This document shows positions 22,901 to 36,200 of a DNA stretch of 64,000 nucleotides, one piece after another. This stretch comes from Anas platyrhynchos (Eukaryota > Chordata > Aves > Anseriformes > Anatidae): positions 65,042,001 to 65,106,000 of the forward strand of contig NC_092589.1 in the NCBI RefSeq assembly GCF_047663525.1, in the 5' to 3' direction. Position 1 is the stretch's first letter. Every line of letters begins with the position of its first letter. Under the pieces are notes generated by a model. The model made no database searches. It worked only from the letters and a program-made list of their open reading frames with translations, and was not told where the DNA came from. The position numbers and the translations under genes are program-made.

Positions 22901-25900
22901 ATGTTGTTTCTTTTTCTTCCTGCCATTTTTTTGGAAGACAAGATGGAATTGTTACCTACTTTATAATTTTTACTATACCCAAGCATTATTTTTCTTAATT
23001 TGGATTAAATGTCACATGTGCAGTTCATTTAACATACATATACAGCCATGGTCATATTGTATCATTTGGCTTAGTCACGTGTGTGTGTTCCTGGTCAACA
23101 CTAGATGCCTGGAGAAGAACGTAAGAACAGGGAAGGCAGAGAGAAAATGATTTTAATTCAGTATATTTTTTTAGTCTCCAGCAATTTATGGTATGAAGGT
23201 GTTACCTTGTACTTAGTAACCTTTTGCAGATTTTTCTGTTGTGAGATTATGTAGTTGTTCTTGAATTCATGTAGTCCTTTAAAGGTTGCAGTAATCTGCT
23301 GTAAAGTGTTCTGTTGTGTATGTTGTAGGAAGAGATACTTGTTCTGAACCTGGCAGCAGCTGATTTTATTTAAAGCCTTTGTTCTTGTACTGGAAGAGAA
23401 GGGAACAATTATTCCCTAGTCACTACTGTTTGCAAGCTGATGTTACTTTTTTTTTCCTTTCTGTGTCTGAAATGCTTTTGATCCAAATGATTAAAATAAA
23501 AAGCTGGTAAATTTTCACTTCTGTAAAGTTGTGTGGATTTAGAACAGTATGGAGTTCGCAGCCATCCATGGTCCTATACAAATGTTTAAAGCTCATCTTT
23601 ACGGGTGCTTATCTGGGAGGAGTGAGAACAGGAGATTTAGAGGAAAGGATGTAAAACTTTACATCACAGCAAGTTGGTATTGAAATTATTTTTATAGTGG
23701 CTTAATTATAACTGCAATTTTAATAAATGATTGAGGGTGTTTGTTGTTTTTAACTCAATCTATACTAGATTTTCTATTTGTGCTTAGTGGGGTTGGACTG
23801 GATTAAGGACAAGATTAACCAATTAACATTTTTGAATTTTCATTCTTTATAGGATGGGATGAATATGTGCATGTTTATGCAAAACACCTTAACCAGACTT
23901 ATGAGGTAATATATTTTCTTTACCTTTCTTTATGAAGTAATTATAATAATTGAAATACGTTTTGGCTAACTCTTTAATCAGATGTTTTAAATATTAAACT
24001 TTGAATCCCAGACCGTGTATTTGCATATGTTAATCATGTAAGTATTTGTGGATTTTAATTTAGGCCTTGACATTTTGCAACTATTATTAGACTTTCCAGA
24101 GATTGGAACAGAAAAATACCTATAGGTTTCTATGTGGAGAGATGGGAGATAACTATAGTTAAGGAAGCATAGGCCTTTAATGTTTCTGAAGCTGACTTCT
24201 GTAACTCAGTAGAAATTGCTTGCTCTTAACAAACAAGCAGGGCCAGCTTATGCAGCCCACACAGGTAACATTTATTTAATATATTTATTTAATCTTCCCA
24301 CTTCATAAGAGGAATGTATTCAGTTCTACCATCTGGTACTCCTGATTTCTTTTTCCTTTCTTTTAGATTCAGCTTCCTTTAAGAAATCACATTTCTATTA
24401 CACGCATGTATGGTAGGTTCCATTTTTTGACTGCTCAGGGCTTTGTTAAGATAAATATTTTGTGTTTTCAAATAGTATATATGATAAAATGTTATGAGCT
24501 AACAGTATTCTGCAAAACTGCCCAGGAAATTGGAGACTTATTCTTAGTAGTACTGTATTGGAATGAATCCTCAGGATCTGAATTAGAATCCATTTGTATA
24601 ATTTGGCCTTGGTATAATCAAAAGTGATGTGGCAAAACAAAGAGGAAGAAGATGTATGAAGATTAAAATCTCACCTCAGGTATCTTGACTTAAAGTATAT
24701 TGCACTGTATTGCGGTTGTGGTTCAGGTGGAGCACTAAATCGCTCTTTGGCAAGATCTATCTTAGTTGGATCCATCTCCCTCAGAGGGAGCTGAGGCAAA
24801 CTGTGATCATGAAGGAGGTGCCTCAAACAGATGAGATGAGTGTGGATATAGGGTGCTCGAACCCGTATATTCTGGGTTCCCACAAACCATAGGAATAATG
24901 AGGTTATCTTTTTCCAAGGGTTCCCTTGTGCAAATTACTGTGTTAAGTATGCTGCAGCTGGCAAGTGGACTTGGGCCATAAGAAATTTTTGGCATTTCTC
25001 TTAAAGTAGAAGTAAAACCAAATACCAGATTGTGATTGGGAGGCTGACTTCTGAATGTAGTTTTAACCCTGCTTAATGAGTTAAATGCCTCTTTATAGTA
25101 AAAGATGTATCAGCATGCAAGTCTGGGACTGACCAGTTAATCTTCCTTTCTTAGGGTACTTGTCTTATCCTAAGTCAGTCACTGTTTATTAATATTGATT
25201 TCACAATGACAGTAGGAAAAGAGTTTCTCCCCACATACTCTTCCTTCCTTCTGTCCTTTGAATTACCTTGAACGTGATTGAATACAGCACCATCATAGCT
25301 AACAGATTGTTGCTATCCTCAAAGGACAGTTTTGTCCTCCGAAAAAAAGTTTTATTGATGTCTGAGATGATAGCACTGCTGTTTGAAGAAGTTTGCTGAA
25401 GTTGTCATGCTGAATCTCATTGTTTCTCAACAACCGAATTGTGCAGTTCTTAGGGTCCCTTGCTACTGCTCTCTGTATTGTCCTGGCGTAGTGTAGAGTC
25501 TTGTGTCACTGTCCTGTCATTCCTTCTTGCAGAAAGTCTTCTCAGGTATAATCGTAGTATGTATTTTTTTTCATAATATAGGACGTGATCTGCTTTACTG
25601 TGATTCCATTAGATATTTCTGTCTTGCTGTTGCATCATGGTTCCCATATTAATTATGAAAGAATGGATTTAGTTTAAGTGGAGTTGGTATTGTGCTGCTA
25701 ACCTGCAAAGATGTTATTGAAAAAATTCAATAGATTTGAATTCAAAGATCGAATGAGTTAGAGCAGAATGTTTTTCTGAGCTTTTACTCTAAAGATAGTT
25801 TGCCTTTGATTGTTTCTCAGAATAAAAGAATTAATTTTGCTTGCAAAATTCTCTTGCGTAGATTGCCATTGATCAGTGTTGCACTAATCCAAGGAAAAGC

Positions 25901-28900
25901 TATTGGAGGAGGAGCTGAGCTTACCACAGCATGTGATTTCAGGTAAGATTAACAATTTCAATAGCCACTGTTGCATCAGTGATTTAATGACTATGTATGA
26001 AAAGTAGGAAGCTTTAGGTACCACTTCAACTTGGAGTCCCATCACAGAATCATAGAATCATTCCGATTAGAAAAGGCCTCTAATATCATGTAGTTTAACC
26101 TTAAACCAAGCACTGTTAAGACCAACATTAAACGATGTCACTAAGCACTACATCTAAATGTTTTTTGAAGGCCTCCAGGGATGGTGTCTCAACTACTTCT
26201 CTGGGCAACCTCTTACCAATACTTCACAACTATTTCAGAGAGAAATTTTTCCTAATATCCAACCTAAACCTCCCCTGGTGCAACTTCAGGCCATTTCTTC
26301 TTGTCTTACCCCTTGTTGCTTGGGAGAAGATACCAACACCCACCCTGCTATAGCCTCCTTTAAGGTAATTGTAAAGTTTTATAAGGTCTCCCCTGAGCCT
26401 CCTTGTCTCTAGGCTAAACAACCCTAGCTCCTTCCAGTGCTCTTCATAAGACTTGTTCTTTAGACCTTTCACCAGCTTCGTTGCCTTTGGAATTGGGCCT
26501 TGGTCAGCAGACTTCTGGAAACTTCAACTAGTACAAATAAAAGATTACTTACTGCTGAGTTACACAGTTTGAAAAACTGTGTAAAACAAGAACAGTGACG
26601 AACTTTAGCAACTGTCTGTCACGGACAAAGTGGTTCCAAGATCTTGTACCTAAGTGAGAGGCAGGAAAAATGCATAATTATATATCTCCTTATGTCTCTT
26701 TTTGTTGCAGCAGTTGTGAGTAAAAATAAATAAAACTGTCCATTTATCTTGTATAAGATAACATAATTGTTGTACAGTTTTTGAAACAGGTTTGAGATGC
26801 AGAGGAAAGCAAATGAGGTTCAGTTCCTGTTTTTTCCACACAGGTGCAGGCATTTGCCAGCATGAAACAACCAGCAAAAATAGAGGGCTTTAATTAAAGA
26901 GGCTGAATGCAGAGCAGGAACTGGAAGAAACTAACATAATAAAATGTCACTTTATTTAAACAGTTGCTAATGTGCAGACAGACAGCCTACAGATGTAGCA
27001 GGATAAGCCCTGCACACAGCCTCTCTGCAAATTAGGAACTTTCAGTGAAGTTTTTATCGAAGAGAAGGAAATGCGCTCTTTAAGAGGGCCTTAGTGCCTG
27101 AAATGACAAAGAAATTGGCCAAAACAAGCTGAAAATATTTACATGCAAAAGTAAATTAGAATATTAATGCTGTTCTAGGTATCAAAACTGGGCTTTGCAA
27201 AGAAGAGATGGCATCCATGTTGTTTGAGCCTCTCAGAAGTAGTGAGTGGCTTTGAAACTTTTGCTTTGAAACTACATTCACCTGGATCTTTCTTCATATC
27301 TCCACAGCTTTTAGTGTAGGTACAAAGATGCATTAAGCTCTGACTATGGCCTCTGAGTAATGCTGTACTATAAATACCTGGTAAGAAGCCATGTTTGATA
27401 GCTGTAGAGTTGACCAGACAGTTTTATCTGGGAGACCTAGTAGATCTTACTGAATCTGTGAGTCCACTGACAGAAAGTGGATCCTGTTATCCCTAAGGAG
27501 GAGTTTAAGGCATGTGAGCATAATGAGATGGCAATCTTTTGCCTTTCTAAAACATATACTTTCTACTCTTACTCCAGCTATGTTGTTTGACATACTGTAT
27601 AATTATAATCATTGTCAAGTAGCTCTTATTTGCATGAAGTGAGCAGCTGCAGTTCCTCTGATGTGCTGCCATAATTTTCGCAATAACTACAGCTGTTGAT
27701 CCGTCTTCCACTGCTTTCTAACACACCCATCCAGTGCAACTAAATAATAGCAATTCAGAAGAAGCAAATGGGACTTAATTAATAACAGAAACAAGATAGA
27801 GAAACATTCTCTGTACTGTTGTTATTGCTCTTGAGTTTGAGGCTTTTAATACTGGGCAACAAAATCGTAGTTCTCTGAGGACTATGAGCAGATAGTTGTG
27901 GAACAGAAATATTGTCCTGAATCACTAGATACCAAAAGAAGAACCTGAGAATAGAGATCAGAGAGGTTTGTTTTCTTTCTTTATGTTGAATAAACTTCTG
28001 ATCTCTCTCTCTCTCTCTTTTTTTTTTTTTTTTTTAATGAGAGTGAGTGAGTTGTAGCTGCTTTTGATTTAATTTTTCAAATCCAATTCTATTTTTCTCA
28101 GTTATCATGTTAAACTAATAAAGGTCTTGGTCCTGGCCTGAAAAACTTTCTTATTTTCATCTCTACCTTAGCACTGCATTAACTATACTGATGCTGTTGA
28201 AGTGATTCACTTGAACTAAAATGGCTTACGTACCTTCTCAGAAATGCACTCTGGCAGCATGATGCACATCTATACTGGAGTAGAGGTGTGGACAAATTCA
28301 ATTTTAAAACATCTGATGTGGTTTAATATGTTACTGATGTAGTACACTGTTCTTCCAGTAGCAGTTGTTGTGGTTAATTGTCTCTTATTCTGTTTTCAGC
28401 CAGCTCATGTAAAATTAGGTTAGGGAGGTCTTGCATGAGCTTTGGCACATTTATTGCTGACATAAGGGCAGTGATGAAAAGCAGAAGCATTTTAAGTCAG
28501 TCTACTTCAGTTTGGAAGAGGATGTCTTCTCGAGGCATCATCTTCAATCTTATCTTACTTTACGACTGTTGCAGTACATCTCTCCATAAGAAGGAAGGTC
28601 CTTATAAGATTGTAAACAAAGGATTTAAAAAATTATAATTATCCAGACCTGTGCAAGGTAATTAAAATCCTTTCAGACTTTTTTCTGATATGAAAGTTGG
28701 GAAGATAAGGCTTCTGACACTGTAATTATTTATCTCAATTATATCTGTAAATCTGAATAAAATAAAACTGTATGTATGAAACTTGTTTTGGCAGCAAGGC
28801 TTTGTGGTAGTTTCAAGAAACCTAGACTGCTTTCAATGTGCCACTACTGTGTATTTTCTGAGTCTGCGAAGATGGCTGTGGGATTCTGCTGCCAATGTCA

Positions 28901-31900
28901 GTGTACATTGCAGTTCTGCATGACACTGCAGCCATTTTAGTGGAGTGCACAAATGACTGTGTACTGGGTTCATGTGTCAAGGTTTTGTTAGCGGGGGGCT
29001 GCAAGGGTGGCCTCTGTGAGAAGAATCCAGAAGCTGCCCCATGTTAGATAAGGGCCAGTTTCAGCTGGCTCCAAAGGGACCTGCTGCTGGCCAGAGCCAA
29101 GCCAGTGGCTAACATTAGTTGGACCTCTGTGAAAGCAGATTTAAGAAAGGGAAACACCTGCTGCACAACAGCAGCTGGAAGACAGGAGTGAGAACCAGCC
29201 CTGCAGACCCCAAGTTGAATGCAGCAGGAGGGCAGGAGGTTCTCCAGGCAGGCAGCAGCAGTTCCCCTGCAGCCTGTGGAGAGGCTCCTGGTGGAGCAAG
29301 CCGTCCCCCTGCAGCCCATGGGTCCCACATGGAGCAGATCTCCACGCTGCCAGACCGTGGAGGAGCCCCTGGTGGAGCAGGTGGATGTGGCCTGGAGGAG
29401 GCTGCAGCCCATGGAGAGCCCCCGCAGGAGCAGGCCCCGGGCCAGAGCTGCAGCCCATGGAGAGGAGCCCACGCAGGAGCAGGGAGTCTGGGGGGAGCTG
29501 CCACCCGTGGGGGACCTGTGCTGGAGCAGTTTGCTCCAGCAGAAAGTGACTGTGAAGGACTGGAGGAGACAAAGCATTAGGGACTGACTGCAGCCCCCAC
29601 TCCCTTATTCCCTTGTGCTGGTTGGGAAAAGGAGGTAGAAGAGGGCTGATGGTTTGGAGGGAAGGAGGGAAAACTTTCACCTGATTCAGTGATGCAGTTT
29701 TACAAAGAAGTGAAATGAAATACCCATTCTGAGTTCTCTGTGTACAGAAACCTGAAGTGTATCCTGTATGCGCAACACATGAATTTAAGGAGAGCTTAGT
29801 TTACAGGGTTGGCTAAGGAATTTGGACAAGAATTATAGTGGTTTGCTGGGCAATGAAGTAAAAATTAGATATGGGGCAGAAAGGGATAGATAAGGGATCT
29901 GTCTGTGCAATTAGCTGAACACAATGATCTCTGAGCACATTAGCATCAGTGGGCTACCAGCCAATAGCCGGAACAACTGGCTTTGAATTCTGAACAGGCT
30001 TGTCTTCTGTTTCACATTGATGCCTCTGAGAAATCTCACTGGGTAATCTGTAGGTCATTTAGACACCTCAACAGCTTTGAAAATCTGGCCCTATCTCACT
30101 TGATAAATGAACTTCATTGTACCTGGTGCTTTTGAAAAATATAGTCTCTTCCCCTGCACCCCCCTTCTTATTCTCTAATGCTACTGCAGTCAAAATAGTC
30201 AATTGTGAATCCAATTTAAAAGATGGTGTCTCCAGGCAAAGGGCAAGAGTACCAAGATAGAAAGCTATACACTGCTCATAATATTGACCTCAAAATGGGC
30301 TCATCAGTAGAAGCAGAAGTATTATTTTATTTTTTAGAGAATAAATCAATCAACTATAATTTCTTCAGGTGGTACTGATGTTCCATAGTTAAATTACAAA
30401 GAACCAATTTCATTACTCTTGTTGTTTGTGCCGAGTGATATCTTAACTTGTAAAAAGCACCATTGATTTAAAGAAGCATTTGCGTTCTGCGCAGTCTTCT
30501 GCTCTGTCTCGAATGGCAGAATGAAGTTTTTAACAGGGGAGGCAGCTTGTCCTAGTAGTACTGCATTGATATCAAGTTGGCCCTGCTGTATTTGAGTTGA
30601 ATGTTTTCTGCATTTTTGTGAAACATGTAGGCGTGCTTCTTATTATTTTAAGGTGATGATGTGTTCCATCAAAGAGATGCTTCTGCTGTTTGTGTTTCTG
30701 ATGACTTGTTTATATACTTTACAAGCATGCATTTAGTGCATTAAATGTAACTTGGACAAAATGACAGGAGCAGAAGAAAGTACAACTGCTGCGTAGATGT
30801 AGGCCCACTATGACTGACTTCATGCTTGTAGACAGTCAACAGCCATCCTTTTATTAAGCTACAGTTCATTTGTTGCTTCTTTAAAAAAAAAAAAAAGGCT
30901 TTAGAAATGTTAATATTCTACAGTAAGCTTTTCCAAGAATTGGTTTCAGAATGTCAGAGCACAACGCACTTGCTTCTTTGTAAATATTTTGCTGTATGCA
31001 AGGATTTCAGCTTTCATTTTTATCAGAAGGAGCCTTTAGGTATACAGGATGTTGCCATTTGAAAAAAAAGAGGACCTCAGCACATAGTAGCTCTTTTCTT
31101 TGTGCAGAGCATGATATGAATGTTACGGGGTGGAATTCACATATCCACGAGTTCTTGCACTCGTGCCGACAGTTTGGGCCGACAAAGCACTTTCCATCAG
31201 AAGTGACTCCGTAATGTTGCTGCACGTTGTTTGGAACAGAATTGGTAGCTATGTCTAAGAATGGTTTCTGGCAAATTCAGGTGCTTGCTGTATGCCACAA
31301 ATCACTCGTTTAACTCTGTTAACTTCCCCTCTCGTATATATGAGAGGGGGACATATATGTGTGTGTATCTACGCATAAAACCTCCTTGAAATCAGTTGGT
31401 AATTTTAAAATTTCATTGCAGTCATGTATTGCTTCCCATGTGAGATCCCTGGGAGCTTTGTTAGTACATTTTTCTGACGAATTTTCAGAGAGATGCATTA
31501 TGGTTTTAAAAGTTTCACGTTGTCTGCCTCTAAGGAGGCTGTGTGACCTGGCACACTTGATGTCTGGTTAAGAAATCACAGCACTGCTAGAAATGGACTT
31601 GAGAACCTATATTTTTGGAATTATGTTTGTGGACTAGTATTGCTTTTTCTTTATTACCAGTTTTTATTGGCTTTTGAAATTCATGTGTTCACAGTCTTCC
31701 ACACAAAGGGTTTTTTTTGCATACAGTCCACAGTTCAGATTTACTACTGTTTGGTATTACTGGAAATGTAAATAACAGCAACAAAACATGATTTTGAGTT
31801 GAAGTTTTCTTTTTGAGGTTGTTTTTGTTGTTGTTATTTTTGGTAGGGATTTACTTTATCCCATTTTTTTCCTCATTGGGAAAACAAATCATCTTATTGT

Positions 31901-33267
31901 GGAAGACTGAGTGTTTTGTCATCAGCATGTATCTACCTTTTTGACTACTACTACCATGCAACCTTATGTCCTTTCTGTTGAATAACCCTGTATGCAGCCA
32001 GTTCTCTGCTGTGCAGTAATAATAGAGATAGCCCAGATAATGGAAAATCTAGATAAGACAGATTTTAGGGAATGCAGAGCTGGATCCATGCTGACTCCTG
32101 CTGAGACACCAGGCTGTCGTTCCACTGTAGGGAAGCATTCGAGGTTCTCGGAGAATTAGTTTAGGAAGAGTAGACATGCATGGAAATCAGCCGTTATGAT
32201 TGCATCTGTGAAGTGACTCAGCCCCAGTTTAGATAAACTGCCTCCAGGTATTTGGGTTTGACACTCCATTGCTGATCTTCACTACCAAAATATATACATA
32301 TATATATCAGATAGCTCCACAAGTTGATTAAGTCCTTCTCAGACTTTACATTAAAGTCTGCTGATTCTGAGGTAGGGTTATACTGAGCTGTGATTTCATG
32401 GGGAGGGCAAACTGGCTGAACAGCTCACCTTGATGTTGGAAGAGGATGTTGCTGCTGCCATTCCTAACTCACTACTTACTGGTTTGCAAAGCACCAGTGA
32501 AAATGCCGGTATGAGTCAATTATCAAACCTAAAACCAACAGAAAGGTTGGACGTTTTTTGCTCCTCTAGTGAGTTAAGGTGATTTTTAGCAGGCTAGTAA
32601 TGGCTAGAACCAACATATAGCAGGAATTCAGTGTCTGGGAGAGGATAACGAAGAACAGGAGGGGATAGGAATACAATCTTCTAGTAAGTAGTTAGTAAAA
32701 AAATGAGTTGCTACTGTTGTAACTCAGCAGTCGCAGTAAAAATAAATACAATTGTAAGTTCTTACATCAAATAAATTCCTATTTTAATTAAACTGTTGTA
32801 TGTTTAAGAACTTCTGGTGTATCATGGTCTGTTACTAGGTGTTATACCCCAGTTCTCTTTTTATATATTGATGCATTCGTAAACAAAAAGCAAATATGTG
32901 GACTCAGGGAAAAACAGTAATTTCAGTTAGTATGAATTTATCTGTGTTAGAGAGAGAGAAAAGTCAGAAATTAAAGGATACCAGGGGAAATTCTGGTGCC
33001 AAGAGAAACGGTCACACGCTTAAGCATGTTTGTGCAGGTTTTCCAACAGCTTGCTGAAAATGTGCCTGTGCCTTGTCTGGCTAGTCGTGAACGTATCACC
33101 AGGTAGTGAGCTGAAACTGTCTGTAGTTACCCATCAATATAGATAATGAAAAATTAAAAAGGTGAAGAAACGAGTTACTGCTTGTAATGTAGAATTTTAA
33201 CGTTAAATTCTCCATCCCAGTTAAGCCTTTTTTGAGATATGCCGTTGTGATACCACTCCCCCACTCC

Positions 33268-33298
<31 letters not shown>

Positions 33299-36200
33299 AG
33301 AGAGAGATGAGTTCTGAAATCATATAATCATATCTGGAAAACTTGAAACAGCCACTGCGATCATTTTAAAAAGGAAAAAAAAAAAATGGCATGGGTTCAT
33401 TAACCTGGTATCCCACTAAAATGGCAATGTCATAATTTCACCACCAGTGATTTCAAATGATCTTTCTGCTGTAGTCAGAAATCGTTGTGTAGGATGTGCA
33501 AATTCAGCATCAGTAACACTGCACACAGAGATGGTTGAGTTTCAGTGTGTGTCTTGTTACCCTCGTTCTTGCAAAGGTTTGTTAGTGTGATGCTATGATA
33601 TTTTTTAAATCCTTTCATGCCGTGGGTTGCAGAAATGTGATATCTCAAACGCATCATGGAGTAATAGAGCAGGTTGGATCTTGCAACTCTTAGGGTTGAT
33701 GTTAAGAAATGTTGTTACTTTCCAATCAGCTGAGATCAGTGGAGCAAAGTGATCTCTGCCTATTTGACATTTCAGATACCAATCTCTGAGCCACGTTTTA
33801 AGGAAAACTCCCCCTCCCTTTTCTGTGTCAGCAGTGGAGACAAGCAAAGAATATGACTGAAATGTTCCTGCTTTAAGAGGCTCTTGAATTTGGTCCAGGA
33901 GAATTTTGCTCTGCTTTCTGTGATCTTGATAAACATATATGACAGAAATAAAGATTCGGGAAACAGGTTATTAACACAGGTATATATGCTGCAAGAACAA
34001 AATGTTACACACGAATGGTCATTTTTCATTGAAAAATCTGGAAAATATCACCATTTCTAATGGAAATTTTTGCTCAAGTCCAAAAGGCATATGTGTTGTT
34101 GAAAACGTTTATTTGAACGAAATCCAAATGGCTCCAGTTCCTTTTTGGGAAGGGAAGACTCATGTAACATTTTAGATTTTCAGCATGAGTAATTTTTGTG
34201 TGAGCCTTATTTTGGCTTTCGCTTGCTTGTGTGTTTAGACTTCAGCGGCTTGTAAAGCATAGCCAAAACCTGCTTCGTGGGTAAGACCAAAGTGCTCTGT
34301 CAGGTTGGAAGCTGCTCTGACAATAATTGTGTGGTAGCAGAGGTTGCGGCGTGTCTGTGATTGGGGACATTGGCACCCGGGGAACAGAAATAAAGTCATA
34401 GCTGGGAACTGGAGGTGTTAGCGAGAAGGGCATCGGGACTTGGCAAGGAAGGAAAAATGCAGTGGCCCTCCACAGGTTCCTGCACTACAGCTGCAGGGAC
34501 GGAAGCAGACCAGGCACCATGGAACACCAGGGCCAAATCATTTTCTTTCCTGTCATTTTTATTTATTTTTTTTTAAATGAAAAAACAAACAAAAAGGATC
34601 ATCTTACTTCCCTTAAGAGTGCTTGTGGAGTTTTAATCAGACTTTTTTGGGCACCTATTTCATGCCCCATGATCTGTCATCTAATACAATTTTTCATTCT
34701 TGCTACAGAAGAAAAAATCTTGCTATAATTTCCAATATTCAGCTTCATTTATCCCTTTAAGAAGAAATGTAACTTTTTATAGCACACTTTTCTCTTTCTC
34801 TTTTTCTGTGATGCTGCAGGCAAGGAAGTGTCAGCCTGAAATAAAGAATTTGATTTAAAAAAACCCTAATCCAGAACTGCTGGGCAAAGAACCTTCATCC
34901 TTAGCTGACTTTTGGGAGATCCTGGTACAGAAAGAGATTAGAAGAGCCAGCAGTATTATGCAGCCAGTGTTATTATGAGCATCGTCACCTCAGGAGGCTT
35001 TTAGGGGCCATTCCTACCTTTTCTTGGTTGAGGCTGTCCTGTACCCCTTGTGAGGTATTAGCAACAACGTCTTTCCCTCTGTTTTTTTGTTTGTTTGTTT
35101 TTTCTTTCCATAACAGGCTTTCTGGTCCTATTTTAGCAGTTCTCCTCTGGTTAGGGAGATGCTTGAGAAATAAACCTTCTTTAGTGCTCTGGTCATTCAT
35201 ACGTTCTGGACCACTTTTAGTTTGGTTCTTGCCAGGTCACACAAAGTGTGTTCTGCTGCTTAAATCCACACTTTTTTGCTGCTGATAGAGCAGTTTCATA
35301 CTTTTTCTGAGTGCAGGCATTGCTACTGAGGAGATGCTGGTTTTTCAGATTTCTGTAATCTGCTTGTTAGAATTTAAATCCTGTTATCCAGTGGATCTTT
35401 TTCTAGTAACAATATTATCTTGTGCTTCTTCCCTGGAGTGGCTTCATTTGAAATTGGAAATCTTGCCGTCTCTTTGAGTTGACCCTGTGCCTTCTGGGAG
35501 CTCACTTTCCTTTAAATGCCTCAAAGTTTGGGCAGTAGAGAGACTAAATGCATGTTAAAATGGCTTATCTTTGCTTCAGTGTCTCTGTATTCCATCTCTG
35601 CCTGAGTTTTTTGTTACCTCCAACTCTTCTTTCATTACTATGCTTCACCTTTCTTTGATCCATGACCCCACTTTTCAGGATTTTAGCATCTACCAAATGT
35701 TTTGTGCATTTAAATGAAAACATGACTCTGTTCTTTTTTTTTTTTCCAGATTTTATTCGACTCTGGGTTGATGTTAGAAGGCATGATAGAGTCATGGTTA
35801 TAAATGGTTATTTTAAGGTTTTCCCTCAAATGTGCATCTCATTGTTTAGGTCCATCTGCTCCCCTCTGGGAAGTGGACTTGGATTTCCCAGCCAACCCAG
35901 AACAATGTTAGCTCTTCTTCCAGAAAATGCATCTGTCATTAGGAGGCTCTTTCTCAGACCAGGTTTTGACCCTAATTCTTAGGGTTCCAGATTTTCCAGG
36001 GAAATCTGACTGGGGAGCAGCAACAAAAGGTAAAGGCAATAGATGCTGGGGAGAAGTGAGATATTTTCTTCTAGGCTACTTTAAGTAAACCTCGGGGGAG
36101 GGGGTGGTGGTGTAATGAATGCACTGAGAGTGTTACAAAATAATTCGGTAACTATGAATAAAATTCCATATAATCTGCAACGTGGTTTGAAAAGAGCTGA

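Larger units (their letters stand above)
20297..23852 (+). other. ECHDC1: ECHDC1 GC-AG intron
   Basis: A 3.56 kb intron starting GCAAGT and ending TTATAG. It contains a + oriented CR1 (21.4-22.0 kb) and a - oriented CR1 fragment (22.3-22.6 kb) lying head to head. Nothing else was recognised. Confidence 0.85.

Noticed and set aside
29044-29680. Several 120-180 codon frames on both strands
   Set aside because: They overlap each other within the GC-rich LTR-like repeat and show no known protein similarity.
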